Shown here: positions 22,029-35,000 of the stretch, piece by piece | Position numbering within the stretch: the stretch's first letter is position 1 | How the letters are laid out: every line of letters begins with the position of its first letter | Assembly (NCBI GenBank): GCA_002110485.1 | Contig: MOWL01000088.1 | Location: 62,001-126,000, forward strand | Direction: 5' to 3' | DNA from: Emergomyces orientalis | Lineage: Eukaryota; Ascomycota; Eurotiomycetes; Onygenales; Ajellomycetaceae | Length of the DNA: 64,000 nucleotides | Program-made: the position numbers and the translations under genes | The notes under the pieces: model-generated | Databases searched by the model: none | Told to the model about the DNA's origin: nothing | The model's input: only the letters and a program-made list of their open reading frames with translations

Positions 22029-22969
22029 GGTTTGATTATCTATATCAATGGATTGTGGCAATTAGTGAATTGTGATACTAAAATAAAATAATAATAATAA
22101 AAAAAAGGGGGGGGAAAGTAATAATATAATATCAAAGTGTTGACGGAATAAAAAGAGAGGAGGATATGAGGAGCTTTCTTGTTTGCGGAAGCTTCTAATC
22201 CGTTCACCGGAGAACCTCAAACAGACTAGGTATAGCAGGTAGGACGAAGGTCCATACCACCAATTCTTCCCCAGATGACCGTTACTCAGCTCAATTATGT
22301 GAGGAATGACTTTTTATGCCATCCAACAAGCAGATTTGCCCGTGTTGTTGTTGTGGTGGTCGTCGTGGTTGTAGCAGCGAAGAGCATGTTGACGACATTG
22401 AAGGTGGGATATGGTGGGGTAGTTGAATCAACGCCGTGGGATGTAGAAAAGAGAAGGCACAATAGTACTTACTTGTGATGACAGATCAATTGAGGTAGAT
22501 ACACGAGGATATCAGAGGTGTATTTAATAGAAGGAGGAGTAGGAGTAGAAGTTGGGTTGTAGAGAAGGAGAGAATAGAAGTATAAGAGGGCTGAGGATGA
22601 TGTTCAAATGTTTGGTGTTTGTATTTGTCTTTGTTATGCCCAACGGTCCGATGCCCCTCCAAAATACCCCCGTCCATACACTCTCGTACACTCCAATACA
22701 CTCCCAATACGTAACCATCTCCCCCACCCACAGCATGTCAGTAAGGAAGAAGACTACACAGCTCACCCTAGTTGACTATGGCAAGCTCGTGCTGTGGCTA
22801 GCAGAGGCGGGGTATCAGCCAACGGGAATCCGCATCGAACCAGGACAGAAGGCACTAGAATGTTTAAGATCTCCCACTACAGCCTGTTCATCAGCCATAC
22901 TTTTCACTGCTGTTTTCTGTCGGAGCGATTCGGAGAGAAAGTTGGTTTTTGGCCGCCAAAGTAGAAAAG

Positions 22970-23004
22970 CCCGGGTCTTCGTCATGCCATGACGAAGACC
23001 CGGG
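22970..23004. repeat. Perfect 16-bp inverted repeat with 3-nt spacer
   Basis: CCCGGGTCTTCGTCAT at 22970-22985 is the exact reverse complement of ATGACGAAGACCCGGG at 22989-23004, separated by GCC. The RNA or single-stranded DNA would form a very stable hairpin. It lies about 360 bp upstream of RPT4 and 940 bp upstream of enolase. Confidence 0.95.
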
Positions 23005-23017
23005 TAACAATACAAGA

Positions 23018-23048
23018 TCACATGATTTATGGAATTTTAATCATGTGA
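23018..23048. repeat. Perfect 10-bp inverted repeat with 11-nt spacer
   Basis: TCACATGATT at 23018-23027 pairs exactly with AATCATGTGA at 23039-23048. Each arm contains an E-box-like CACATG/CATGTG. It starts 13 bp after the larger inverted repeat. Confidence 0.9.
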
Positions 23049-23365
23049 TGTGATGTTTGCAACTAAAGCAAACATGACTAATACTGCCTGTTTGGTTGCT
23101 GTATCCACCCGTATAATTGGGCTGGCTGCAGGCAAAAGGGAGCTTGGTGTAGACAGACGTGGGTATAGACAAACTGACGCTACAGCTTGAATTGATATCA
23201 TTTACATCAAGGAACACTCATCCCCTCCCAAAAGCAATTTACTCTACATTAGCAGTGCATATATACCTGCGCTCATATTCTACCTCTTGTCATATATCCT
23301 CCCCTTCTTCTTTTCCGCCATACCACCCCCCAGCTCACCCCAACACACAAAGTCAATCCTTCACC

Positions 23366-24804
23366 ATGGAAGGCGTTGACCCAGAACGCGAACACGCCCT
23401 CGAAGAGTACAAGAAGAGCCTACTAGAGTCAAGAGAATGGGAAGCCAAGCTGAAGAATCTCCGGCTGGGCATAAAGGACCTACAAAGGGAGTTCGACACC
23501 ACAGAGGACAACATCAAAGCGCTGCAGAGTGTTGGCCAGATCATCGGGGAGGTGCTTAAGCAGTTAGATGAGGAGCGGTGTTAGTTTTTATTATTTTTAT
23601 TCTTATGGTTATTATTTTACAACCAGAGATCTTCTGCTGAAACCCCCCGCGTTGTATAGTCATCGTCAAAGCCTCTTCAGGGCCCCGATACGTCGTCGGC
23701 TGCCGCTCAAAAGTCGACAAAGCTAAGCTCAAACAAGGCACCCGCGTCGCCCTCGACATGACCACCCTAACAATCATGCGCATGCTGCCCCGCGAAGTCG
23801 ACCCTCTAGTCTACAACATGTCTCTCGAAGACCCCGGGCAGATCAGCTTTGCCGGTATCGGTGGCCTGAACGACCAGATTCGAGAGCTGAGAGAAGTCAT
23901 TGAGTTGCCGCTGAAGAACCCAGAGCTGTTTTTGCGTGTCGGTATAAAACCGCCAAAGGGTGTTCTTCTGTACGGACCACCGGGCACGGGGAAGACGTTG
24001 TTAGCTAGAGCTGTGGCGAGCTCGCTGGAGACGAATTTCTTGAAGGGTATATTTAATTACACCCAGCCCAGCACCCGCACCGTAAAATATTCTTCCTCCG
24101 GCAAAGCTAATTAATACCTCCCTCTCTTCTAGTCGTCTCATCCGCCATCGTAGACAAATACATCGGCGAATCCGCCCGCCTCATCCGCGAAATGTTCGGC
24201 TACGCCAAGGAGCACGAACCCTGCATCATCTTCATGGATGAAATCGACGCCATCGGCGGCCGCCGCTTCTCAGAGGGTACCTCAGCCGATCGCGAAATCC
24301 AGCGCACGCTCATGGAACTCCTCAACCAGCTCGACGGCTTCGATTATTTGGGAAAGACCAAGATCATCATGGCGACCAACCGGCCTGATACGCTTGATCC
24401 GGCGCTGCTGCGAGCTGGCCGACTGGACCGGAAGATTGAGATCCCGCTACCGAATGAGGTGGGGCGGTTGGAGATTATGAAAATTCATGCGAGTGGGGTT
24501 GCGATTGAGGGGGAGATTGATTTTGAGAGCATTGTGAAGATGAGTGATGGGTTGAACGGGGCGGATTTGAGGAATGTGGTTACGGAGGCGTAAGTTACTC
24601 ACCCTTGTCTTCTTCAATACATACATATCTGTCGTGTATGGAAAAAAGGACAAAGACGCTAACATATAAATATATATATTTAGTGGGCTGTTCGCCATCA
24701 AAGACTACCGGGATACGGTGAACCAGGACGATTTCAACAAGGCTGTTCGAAAGGTTGCGGAGTCGAAGAAGCTGGAAGGGAAACTGGAGTACCAGAAACT
24801 GTAA
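23366..24804 (+). CDS. RPT4: 26S proteasome regulatory particle ATPase subunit 4 (PSMC6-like)
   Basis: Predicted AAA+ subunit of the heterohexameric base of the 19S particle, which unfolds ubiquitylated substrates into the 20S core. An N-terminal coiled coil (EEYKKSLLESREWEAKLKNL) is followed by the OB region (FIVKASSGPRYVVGCRSKVD). The AAA+ module has Walker A GPPGTGKT, Walker B CIIFMDEIDAIGGRR, and second region of homology RPDTLDPALLRAGRLDRKIE. Four exons agree in phase: 23366-23579, 23660-24046, 24133-24589 and 24684-24804, giving 392 residues, close to human PSMC6. The first intron starts GTTAGT, which restores LDEERFIVKASSG. The start ATG lies after a CACACA-rich leader. Confidence 0.97.
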
Positions 24805-25838
24805 TAGCTTATTTCTGGTCGTTTTTTTTTCCCCTTTCTGTTACCTTTTTACAAATATCACCTTTTATCGATATTCTGGTCTTCCGAAGCCCTGTAAAGT
24901 AGAACTATTACATCAAACTCGACTACAATGCATTGCACTCTGAATGGCACTGTTTTGGATAGCTAAATTGCATTAATTGCTTGTCTTTTTTTTCTATCTT
25001 TTTTTTTTCTGCTATATTATCATAAACTGTTTTGGAAATTCGTAAATAATTATTTTAGAGAACTATCGATTCCGTAGGATATGTATATCTTATACCTTGC
25101 CCCCTTACCCTCCGCAACCGTGATGCCGCTTCGACGACGCCATCTATGAACTCCCTCATTGCACCAACCCTCCGCTTTTCACCTCAATCGATATCAGTAT
25201 TCTGACAAAAAAGATTTACTCCCGTTGACAGCATTGAATAATAAGCCGGAGGTCTCCAGGGACGAGTTGTTGGTTGTTAGTGGTGGTGGTGGTGTTTTCT
25301 CGGTGCTTTTTCCCGATTTCAAGTTCTCCACCCTTTTGCCGGGTCACCCATTGGTAGTTAAATCTTTCTAATTAAACCTTTTGCGTCCCCAAAGAGAAAA
25401 TTATATATCTAGGTCCTGGCACCTAACATATATAAAATCCCTGGGTGGGAACGGAGGCAGAATATTACGACACTCTAGAGAGAGCTTTGGAGAGAGTTGA
25501 AGAAGTGAATTATTTTATTTCCTGAAATTACAAATAGCCAAGCAGCGGCCACGGCATATAAACTCTTTACCTGGTACGTTGGCCCTATTAACTATTCGGG
25601 GCTACGGAAGAGCTCTACGACCTGGACCTACAAGATGTAAGGAGTTTCAGGGAAAAACCTCTACCCAGACTGACAGTTTCTCTCCAGCTCGACATCCGCC
25701 GTCAAGCGGACGGCGGAAGCGATTAAATATTTAAACAAAACACGAGAAAAGAACAACACACGCTCCATCCCTCCGTTCAAAAATTGGCCCAACGGCCAGA
25801 AGATAAAATATACGAAATAAGACATAAGTAAATAAGTA
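24805..25838. other. Intergenic region between RPT4 and the mannosidase gene
   Basis: RPT4 3' region (T-rich, about 24815-25060) and mannosidase promoter and leader. A TGGTGGTGG repeat is near 25280. No gene supported. Confidence 0.6.
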
Positions 25839-28164
25839 ATGGCCTTCCAACTCCCCAGCAACGTCCCCTCCTTCTCCTCCTCCCAACGCCAATACGAAGA
25901 CGGCTACTGGCGCGCCACAAGAGCCAACATCGGCAACCACGATTTCTCCTTCGCCAGCTTCGTGAACCCGAGCAGCAACAACGATCTGCCCATGTACAAG
26001 GACAAACCATACTTCGCTTCGCGGCGGGCCAGGAGGAGACGGCGGCGGATTGGCTGGGTAGTGGCTGGGTTGGTGTTTTTGGGCATTGTCTGGTTGCTTG
26101 TGCATAAGACGGCGCCGGGGGAGATGGTGCGGTTGCAGAGTGGGAAGCATGGGGGGAATTTGTGGAAGTGGATGAAGGCGGTGGAGAAGGGGACGGGGGA
26201 CGAGGTGGGGGAGGGGAAGGGGAATGGGAAGGGGGCGGTGGATTGGGCGGGGAGGAGGGAGAGGGTGAAAGATGCGTTTATTATTAGTTGGGATGATTAT
26301 GCGGATCATGCTTGGGGTAGGTCTTCTCTCTTTTCTTCCCTGAAGGTGGGGGACTCGTTTTTGATGTTTCATGAGGCAAGGACACGGGCTGATGATTCTA
26401 TTTCTATGAATTGAATTCTAGGTCACGATATATACAAACCCCTGAGCAAGAAAGGCGAAGACATGATCAAGGGTGGATTGGGCTGGATAATCGTCGACTC
26501 GCTGGATACATTGATGATCATGAACCTGACGTCCCGTGTGAAAAATGCTCGGAAGTGGATTCACACCTCTCTCCATTATGACCAGGACCATCCCGTCAAC
26601 ACTTTCGAGACGACCATTCGAATGCTCGGCGGCCTCCTTTCTGCACATTATCTATCTACAACATACCCGGACCTCGCCCCGATAGCAGATGATGATGAGG
26701 GAGCACCTGGCGAGGACTTGTATATCGAAAAAGCCACTGCCCTCGCTGACCGACTGCTCGGTGCTTTTGAATCGCCTTCCGGAGTTCCATTTGCTAGTAT
26801 TAACCTTAATACGAGCGTAGGCGTAGAATCACATACGGATAACGGCGCCTCTTCAACGGCTGAGGCAACCACCCTCCAGTTGGAATTTAAGTACCTTGCG
26901 AAACTCACAGGGGAGACGAACTATTGGGAGAAGGTGGAGAAGGTAATGGAAGTTGTTGAAGGAAATGGAAGGGAGGATGGTCTCGTCCCCATCTTCATTC
27001 AACCGGAGACGGGGAAGTTTATGGGACAGAATATTCGCCTGGGTAGTCGGGGGGATTCATACTATGGTGAGCTCAAGCGGGGCTGCTTCCTTTTTTTTTT
27101 CTTTTTTTTTCGATATTTTGACCATCTTACCAACAGTGGACTAATTTTTTATTTAATTAGAATACTTAATTAAGCAGTATCTCCAAACGTCTCGTGAAGA
27201 GCCGATCTACCTTGATATGTGGAATGAAGCTCTCTTGGGCATCCGCAAACATCTAATCACATACACGAAACACGCCTCTCTAACAGTCATAGGCGAGAGG
27301 CCAAACGGCCTGAGACATGAACTAGTCCCCAAAATGGACCATCTCGTCTGCTTCATGCCCGGCGCCATCGCGCTAGGTGCAACTGGAGGGCTACCAATTT
27401 CCCAAGCCCGTAAGGCTTCAGATTGGGGCCGCAAGCAAGAGGAAGAAATCCTCCTCGCAAAAGAGCTGATGAAAACCTGCTGGGCAACTTACCTCGCAAC
27501 CGCCACAGGCCTCGCGCCCGAAATCACATATTTCAAGTTGGACAAACCACCGCGCATGATGAAAGATGCCTTCCCCGATTTAAAGAAGAATCCCCGCGCT
27601 GCCAAATCCGCCGGCGCAGATTTGCACCTAACCTCCAAACCCCTCTACCCGCTCACAGACGCCAACAGCGCCTGGCGCAAGGACATCATCATCCAGTCCA
27701 ACGACAAACATAACCTCCAACGCCCCGAGACCGTCGAGTCCCTGCTGTACATGTACCGTATCCTCGAAGACGACACGTACCGGCAGTGGGGCTGGCAGAT
27801 GTTCAAGAACTTCGTAAACCACACCTCCATCAGCGAGAAGGATAAAGACCCGCCTATTCGCGACACTTATAATAACAACGTCGACCCGGAGACCAAGAAG
27901 AAGGTGCCCACGTCGCACATTCGCTCGTTCACGTCGCTAGATAATGTCGATGTGATACCTGCGGTGCGGAGGGATAATATGGAGAGTTTCTGGATGGCGG
28001 AGACCTTGAAATATTTCTATTTGTTGTTTTCGGAGAGGGAGTTTTTACCTTTGGAGAGGACGGTATTTAATACGGAGGCACATATATTACCGCGGTTCCA
28101 GATGGGGGAGTTGTTCAAGACTGGGTGGAAGAGGAAACATGGGCAGGGGAGTTGGTTTTCGTAA
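25839..28164 (+). CDS. MNS1: Class I alpha-1,2-mannosidase (GH47), type II membrane protein
   Basis: Predicted mannosyl-oligosaccharide 1,2-alpha-mannosidase that trims N-glycans in the ER or early Golgi. A cytosolic N-terminus ends in a basic run (SRRARRRRRR) before a single membrane anchor at residues about 71-88 (IGWVVAGLVFLGIVWLLV); the catalytic domain is lumenal. GH47 features are in order: HPVNTFETTIRMLGG with the first catalytic Glu, PKMDHLVCFMPGA with the catalytic Asp and a disulfide Cys, ELMKTCWATY with the partner Cys, NLQRPETVESLLYMYR with a second Glu, and the calcium-binding Thr in FNTEAHILP. Exons: 25839-26316, 26422 to about 27065, and about 27161-28164. The Thr-Glu-Ala-His motif sits near the C-terminus as expected. 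Convergent with the M20 gene. Confidence 0.95.
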
Positions 28165-29150
28165 TATTTTCTTTTTTATTTTAATTTTCCTTTTTATATT
28201 TGATGAGGTATTTTTGGGCATCTTTCTTGTACTTTTTCTTTCCGTTCTGGCTTGTTAAATTGGTTGAATACCCGCCTGTGCATATATATTGCGGATATCT
28301 CAAAATTTGCGGTTTCCCCAGCTTTTAACATTGTTATGAATTTATGGATATTGAGAACTGCGGTTTTGTCTCATCCTCTTTCTGTTTTCTTCTCCGGCAG
28401 GCACAGCAACTTTTCACCTTGATCAACAATCAAGCCCGTTTGATCTGTCGGAGATGATGCGTTTTTATCGGCAAACACGTTGATCTTCACATCTTTCCGC
28501 CCTGAATCTGACACGAACGTCTGAAATTTCCGTTTGGTCGAAATATTCAGCTCGTGAGCTTGATCCACGTGATCTGGTGCTGTATTCCCAGCCAAGGGAA
28601 TATCATCGGTTATATGTCAAAAAACTGAGAAAATGATGAATGAGAATCGGCAGAAACGCTTGTGATGATTGGAAAGGTTAAATGATGTTTTTAACAGGGC
28701 CTGGAGAGAATTGCCCGCAGACTTGCATCCCGCTATACCCCAGTTCAACATACAGAAAACCTCGGATGCTCATGCTGTGTGAGGCTGCCGCCTCGATTTG
28801 ACATCGATGCAATAAAGTGTGAGATTTGGACATTGAGTTTAGAATGCTGTATGTTTATTATTCCCTATATATCAAGTATTTGTAGTAAAGAAGGACTCCT
28901 GATAGTTCAGCCCTCATGCAACTCTCGGGTACTGGTGGAAACTCAGGAGTGATATATTTATGCCCGCGAAATACATGTGCTTTGCTACCAGGGGTTAAAA
29001 GCAACCAAGCTGGGAGGTAAGTCGGGAATTATGCTTTAGTGCTCTTGGAAAATTCAATTAACATTTCTGATGCAGCTAGCCAAAAATTTGTTTCAAGCTC
29101 AGGCTTCAACACGCTGCAGGGGCGGGCCTACAGAAAGAAAAGAACACCCT
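28165..29150. other. Convergent 3' region
   Basis: Lies between the mannosidase and M20 stop codons, so it should contain both 3' untranslated regions. No gene or strong repeat seen. Confidence 0.6.
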
Positions 29151-30455
29151 TTAACCCCTCTTAACTGCTGCATCAATCAGCTTCACATACCCGTCAACCG
29201 CCTCCTCCAAATCGCCCACTGTAATCCCCTCGTTAACTCCATGTGCCACAAAGATAGTTCCCGGTCCATACAAATATCTCTTAACCGTGACATCGGAGCC
29301 CTCATTATGGATCTCCAACTTCGGAATATCCGTCCCATAATTGGCAGTCATCACTTCAAACCCGTCGACATCTATATCCAAATCGATAGGGGGGTACGCC
29401 TTGCCACCAGGGAATGTGATGGTGATATTCTTACTTCCGCCAGAAGCATCTTGAACTGCCTTGCGAATGATATTTTGGGCATCTTCCACTGTGCCGCCCG
29501 CAAGGCGTACCGCGACGCTGGCCGAGGCAGACTCCGGTACGACATTCCCGGCTGCACCACCTTTCATCGTTCCGATGTTCAGCGTTGTGCGGCCATATTT
29601 CTCGCTGGAGGGCAACCCGCCGTCCTCAACGGGGATATCGCCTAGCTCATCAATGCGAGCGAGAACAGGTAGGATCTCGGAGATGGCACTATGTCCGAGC
29701 CAGGGGTAACCAGAGTGGGCAGAGACACCTTTGGCATCGACGTCGAAGCGCAAGTTGCCCTTGTGGCCATCGACCAGCTTGAGCTCTGTGGGCTCACCGA
29801 AGATGAGCGTGTGGAAAAATGGTGGGGTGGTGTTGAGATCCGAGTCTGAGAAATGGACCATGCCGGTGCCACCTTTTTCTTCGCTGACGACGAAGAGGAG
29901 ACCCACGGGGACGTCAGGGTTATCCTTCATGTGGTCGAGGGCCGCAATGGTCATCGCGGCGACGCTGGCTTTCGCATCTACAACGCCACGGCCCTTGATA
30001 GTGATATTGGCACGATCAAAGTCGCCTTCTGGCGCATGGAGACTATATTCAATGTGCGGGGGTACGGTATCAAGATGGCTGGTCAAGATGATCTTGGGCT
30101 GTGAGGAGCCTTTTGGATACGCCCAGAGATTATAGCGTTTGTCGGTGCTGTCATCGCCCTCGTCGACAGGTACCATTTGTTTTTCGGTAGTGAAGTCATG
30201 TTCTTCGAGGTATTTGATCAATGCCTCACCGACAGCAGATTCATGATTGGAAATTGATTCGATTTCGCAGATTGTTCGGTGGAGGGAGAGTAGTGGTGAA
30301 TCGGAGACTATTTTATCCAAGTCTTCATTTTGAGCCTTGGGGACGACAATGTCTCTGGCCGTGTTAGCTGAGAAGATATCCTGGCGTAAATAGCCGGCTG
30401 CGACGGGGGCAACGATCTGTGCGGAAAGCACAGCTGCCAGATGTGAGAGTTTCAT
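29151..30455 (-). CDS. Secreted M20 family metallo-carboxypeptidase
   Basis: Single-exon gene of 434 codons. A secretory signal (MKLSHLAAVLSAQIVAPVAA) is followed by a complete M20A peptidase domain. The metal and catalytic motifs are present: TSHLDTVPP (zinc His and catalytic Asp), GRGVVDAKAS (bridging Asp), VVSEEKGGTG (catalytic and metal Glu), FGEPTE, the dimerisation-domain motif KGVSAHSGYPWLGHSAI, and the C-terminal zinc His in IFVAHGVNEG. The closest family known to me is the 'probable carboxypeptidase' of onygenalean fungi, which share the signal and length. The likely role is extracellular peptide degradation; substrate specificity cannot be read from sequence. Transcribed away from the histidine kinase. 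Confidence 0.93.
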   Translation of the reverse strand: MKLSHLAAVLSAQIVAPVAAGYLRQDIFSANTARDIVVPKAQNEDLDKIVSDSPLLSLHRTICEIESISNHESAVGEALIKYLEEHDFTTEKQMVPVDEGDDSTDKRYNLWAYPKGSSQPKIILTSHLDTVPPHIEYSLHAPEGDFDRANITIKGRGVVDAKASVAAMTIAALDHMKDNPDVPVGLLFVVSEEKGGTGMVHFSDSDLNTTPPFFHTLIFGEPTELKLVDGHKGNLRFDVDAKGVSAHSGYPWLGHSAISEILPVLARIDELGDIPVEDGGLPSSEKYGRTTLNIGTMKGGAAGNVVPESASASVAVRLAGGTVEDAQNIIRKAVQDASGGSKNITITFPGGKAYPPIDLDIDVDGFEVMTANYGTDIPKLEIHNEGSDVTVKRYLYGPGTIFVAHGVNEGITVGDLEEAVDGYVKLIDAAVKRG

Positions 30456-32035
30456 GGCGGGCAGGTGTCGTTATTGGTTGGGTTGGTTTTGGGCTGGGCT
30501 TTGCGGTTAAGTCGAACAACCAAGCTTTTGCAAAATACACTAAGGAACCCAGATGCTTGGTAACTTCCAAGGTTAAATGGCGATTGATATTTTGGACAAT
30601 CGGTCTGATTTATATACCCCTTACAGGCACTTGTCTCCAACGAACTTCTCAATAGCAGTTCCACAGCGTCCGCTGCCCCGGATGTAACGTCAAAGACTCG
30701 AGTTGGAGAAAAAGGTGGAGGATAGACCGACGAAGCCCTTCTTTTTGGCTAGCTCTCCGTTCGATCCCAATTATTGAGCAAACGTCATCGATTGGATGTA
30801 GGCAAGAGACGTCAACTATTGTCTGATCAATTGCCTATTCAGGGCCCGTGGTATGGAGTGTCAATTCTGCCCTACCAGCGTTCGGTAGGAAATAGCGGCT
30901 CCTGGAATGTATCAGACAATTCCATTGGTTTAAAAAACTTGGGAGATTTTGGCGCTCGTAGCCGATCGGCAAAAAAAGATTACTGAGGCGGGGAAGTCTG
31001 GTGGAGCTCAGCCCCCAGGATATTTGTCGTTCGGGTATGGCATGACCCGAAGTTGATCGGTATTGATGATGGGGGTGAGCTGGACAATGTATCCAAACAG
31101 CGAAGAAATAACCACATTTTGATACCCATTATCTATCAAATATTACTAGCAATAATAACAAAACAAAGCGCTCAAATTCTCAAACGGAACGACGAGGCAT
31201 CACGAAACACATCATCAAAAAAAAATTCAATATGATAGGATACAATATGAAAGGCCGCCAACTAGGATATAATCTCTAGAAAGCCATGTGAAAACGTTAT
31301 CTGACAGGAACCATCTGCTGGATATCGACAACGATATTTAGAGAAAAAGTACATCCTTCCTGGCTTCTCCCCACGGATAAAAATGAACAAAAATGTATAT
31401 AACGAGATGCAAGCAGGGGCAAGCAAAAGTGAGACAGGAATATCCCGAGAAAACGCAATAAATACCGAAATATGAATCGAGCATAAAACAAAAGCTAAGG
31501 GCGCGCGCCGCCATACGTAGTTTGATGTTCAAAAGTGGGAGAGCATACAGTAGTGGGTACCGGCATCGCAACCAACCCCGGGTTTCGGGGAAGAGAAAAA
31601 AAAAAAACGTCAGTCCGAAACAAAAGAGACGGCCCGGTAATGCTGCTTGCTAAAAGGAGAGCTAGTACAACAGGAAAGCCGCTCATTGAACCTTGTTCCC
31701 CGCTTGCCCCTGTCATTTTTTTCCGTTCAAATTGCTTTCCTACATATTACTGCTGCCACATTTTTAATAACTTGAATCCGGGTATCCCGAAATTTTTAAT
31801 TGTTTGAAATGCCAACCCTCCCTACCCAGGATGTTTGAAACGGACCGGAAAAAAGGAACAAAAGAAAATAAACGGCTTGTGTTTGGAAAGCGCGGTTCAT
31901 TGCCCCACCGCGTTCTCCCCTTCCCCTCCCCCAACACCGGGGCATTTCGGGGAAATCAAATCCAAAACTTGAAGCGAGAGAAGGTTGGAATTAGATTTAG
32001 GTGAAATCGACCTCCCCCTCCCCCTTTTATTAATT
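30456..32035. other. Intergenic region
   Basis: Promoter of the M20 gene on the left and the histidine kinase 3' region on the right. Poly-A tract near 31600. Short open frames here lack any family resemblance. Confidence 0.6.
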
Positions 32036-35000
32036 TCATATCTCCCATGACTCACGGTTACCGCAGAATTCCACAATGAGTCTTTCCAAATCGGTCAACT
32101 TGTACGGTTTCGTCATATAGCCTTCCATGCCCACTTTCGTGGCTCGCCCCAACGCCTCATCCGTGACATCCGCACTTACTGCTAAGACAGTGGGGCTGGG
32201 TGGCAATAAGACGTTCGGGTTCTCGTTCCTCATCCGATCACGATGGGTGCCTACCATATCCAGTATTTTCTCTGTTGCTTGATATCCATCCATATCGGGC
32301 ATCCAGAGATCCATGAGGATGACATCGACGAACTTCGATTTGGGAACCGGCTTGACAAGTGGTTCGCTAAATGTCGACATTTCGCAATCTTCTATGAGGG
32401 CCGTTATGGTGTCAGTGCTCATTTCAGAGATACTTCGACCGGAAGGGCTCTGCGGTGGTGGCGCCGGGTCGGGAGGCATGTCGTTCAGTATGATCTCGCT
32501 CATGATACGAACGGCTTCTTTGCCGTTGAAAGCCTCATATACATCATTGTATCCCAGCTTGGCAAGCATGCTGACGAGAATTCGTCTATTGATTTTGTTA
32601 TCCTCTGCTACGAGAAAGGTGAGAGGGTGCTTGTCCGCAAGCTGGCGGTCAAAGCTGTTGCAGGAAAGAAGAGCGGAACCACCCCGAGATGAAATTGAGA
32701 GGCGACGTGAAGGACCCAACCAACCGCCGTTCTTGAAGCTTGGGCTTGCTCGTGTCGGGACTGGGCGATTTGAAGAAGAATCCGACGGGGGAGTTTCTGA
32801 GCTATTTCTAACCGTTTTCAACTCGTCTGTTGGGGTATCGAAATGGGAAGATGGGTTCGAATTGGATTGAGAAGGGGTAGACTCGTGGTGCGGCGTGGTT
32901 GGCGGGCTGACACTGTCGTTGGGACTTATGGGTAGCCGAATTTCAAATTCGGATCCGCGATCTGGTTCCCGCGTAGATGAGCGTAGGCATCTCAAATCAC
33001 CGCCAAGCTTCCTAGACAGTCCCTTAGCGACTAACAACCCAAGCCCCAGCCCTTCCTTGCTCCTCGTTGTAGAATCGTCTTCACGAGCAAAAGGCTGGAA
33101 GAGGTTTGGAAGAAAGTCTTCTGGAATACCGGTCCCAGTATCGCTGATATTAATTAAAACACACTTGCCCGAACTACTCAACTTTGTAACAAATGTAATA
33201 TTCCCGGATTCTGTAAACTTAAGAGCATTAATAAAGACACATGATACCAACTTGGTAAAGTCCCTTTCATCAACATATAATACTTCCGGCACTGATGGAT
33301 CGACAGACCAATCGATGGTTTTTATAGAAGCCCGTCCATTTGAAGATCTAGACCTAATCTCGATTCTTTGACCAAACATGTTCGGTTCAACGAAAGCGGA
33401 ATCTGGGCGGCCCCCTACGTGGAGTGATTCGTTGATGAGGGGTTGAAGTATCTCACGGATTTTGGTAGATTGTAGTGTCATCGGAGGGAATATCTTAGGC
33501 TTAACGTATATGCTAGAGCACGAAAACTGTTCGGGTATCGAGGCGCGTCGCGCATTTATTAGAGCTTCTTGGACTTCATTGTCTTCCTCAACTCGTGGAC
33601 CGGCTTGAACGATTTTGTCGCTCTCTTCAACTACAGTCTTAACATCTGCGCTCCGGGGTGAAAGTTCTCGTCGATGTAATTTTGGTGATTTGGATCCTGA
33701 GGGAGGGTTATAATTCCAGTCAACTGGATTACTCCTTCTCCGTTTATAGGGATTTACGACAATGTTGTTGCCTTCGATGAGAATATTCGGACGAGAATCG
33801 TATTCTCCACTATACGATCGGAAAGAGGCCCCGGTATTTTGCTCTCCAGCCTTATTTTGGGGAGGTTCCGGTATTTGCATATTCAGATCGTACGCGTGCA
33901 CCACATTATCAGCTGCCTCAACTGCCCTTCGAACGCTATCTATAGATTTCATCAGACCATTAACAAAATTGACATCCCATATAATAATAATAAAAATGGC
34001 GCCAACCACATTAATTTTGAAAGATGGAACCAACCTTGGATTGCCTCAATGTTGTCTTTGAGTTCCTGAAACACGGGGATTATTCCTGCTGCGTCGAGAC
34101 GTTTCTCCATTGCTTCTTGCACGTTAGCATGCATAACATCCAGCATTCCAACTACCCCTTGCATGGGCGTCCGTAGCTCGTGGGATAGGCTCCGTGCATA
34201 TGGTTTAAACGAATGTGAAGCGGTAGTAGAGTGATAGGCGGTGGGTCTACTTGTTTTACCTCTACCTCTTCGTTGCTGTTCGTCTCTTTTCTGGACAAGC
34301 ATTGGCTTCTTGTAGCTCTGCTCGCTCAGGATGCGGTGTTGTACAAAGTCCTCTAACGAATGCAGGATCATCTCAAGATATGCCCAAGAGACATCGCGCT
34401 TCGCTAAACTTTCAGCGGTCCACATCAGACCAAAATGAGCAAAACATTTTCCACTAGAGAACAAAGGGACGGCCAGGTAGGCGTCCATGGGAAATGGGAG
34501 CATATTCGAGCCGTTGCCCCCCATGTATGAAGTCAAATTCTCCGGGATGAGAAAAACTTTGTCGTGTTTCATGAAGTCACAGGGTATATCCCGAGCAAAA
34601 TGCTTGTAGTTTCTGTGCATCGCTGTGATCGAGTCGCCATCGTTATAGTACAGAGCAACACCTATAAAGGGAGACTCGTGGGTTTCAGTGGCTGACATCA
34701 CAGTATCGTAGCCATTGTGAGATTGGGCGGGTTCAGGATTTGAGGTGGCTACAAACGAGCATTGGGATTTGCATATAGCTGCGATTCCCTCCAGCAAACG
34801 TTTCCAAAAAGTTTCAGTATCAGCATCCCTTAATTCTTCCTTCAGCCTTAGCAAACGCTCAATCGCATTGCTCTGTCCAACTTCATAATGTCTCGTCATG
34901 CCGCCGATAAATTCAGGCTCCCCGCTAGAAGCCACAATGCCGGCATGGAGCCCCGGTAGACAAAGTGTCTGGCGTTCGATGAAGGTTGAATCTACGAAAT

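Larger units (their letters stand above)
22029..23365. other. Divergent promoter region between enolase and RPT4
   Basis: About 1.3 kb separates the two start codons. It holds GT/TTG repeats near 22345-22370, two adjacent perfect inverted repeats (22970-23048), and a CT/CA-rich leader before RPT4. A plus-strand open frame from ATG at 22736 (start MSVRKKTTQLTLVDYGKL, about 85 codons) ends inside the first hairpin; I cannot tell whether it is coding. Confidence 0.55.

Noticed and set aside
32243..33371. Plus-strand open frames opposite the histidine kinase
   Set aside because: Antisense shadows of a well-conserved coding region.
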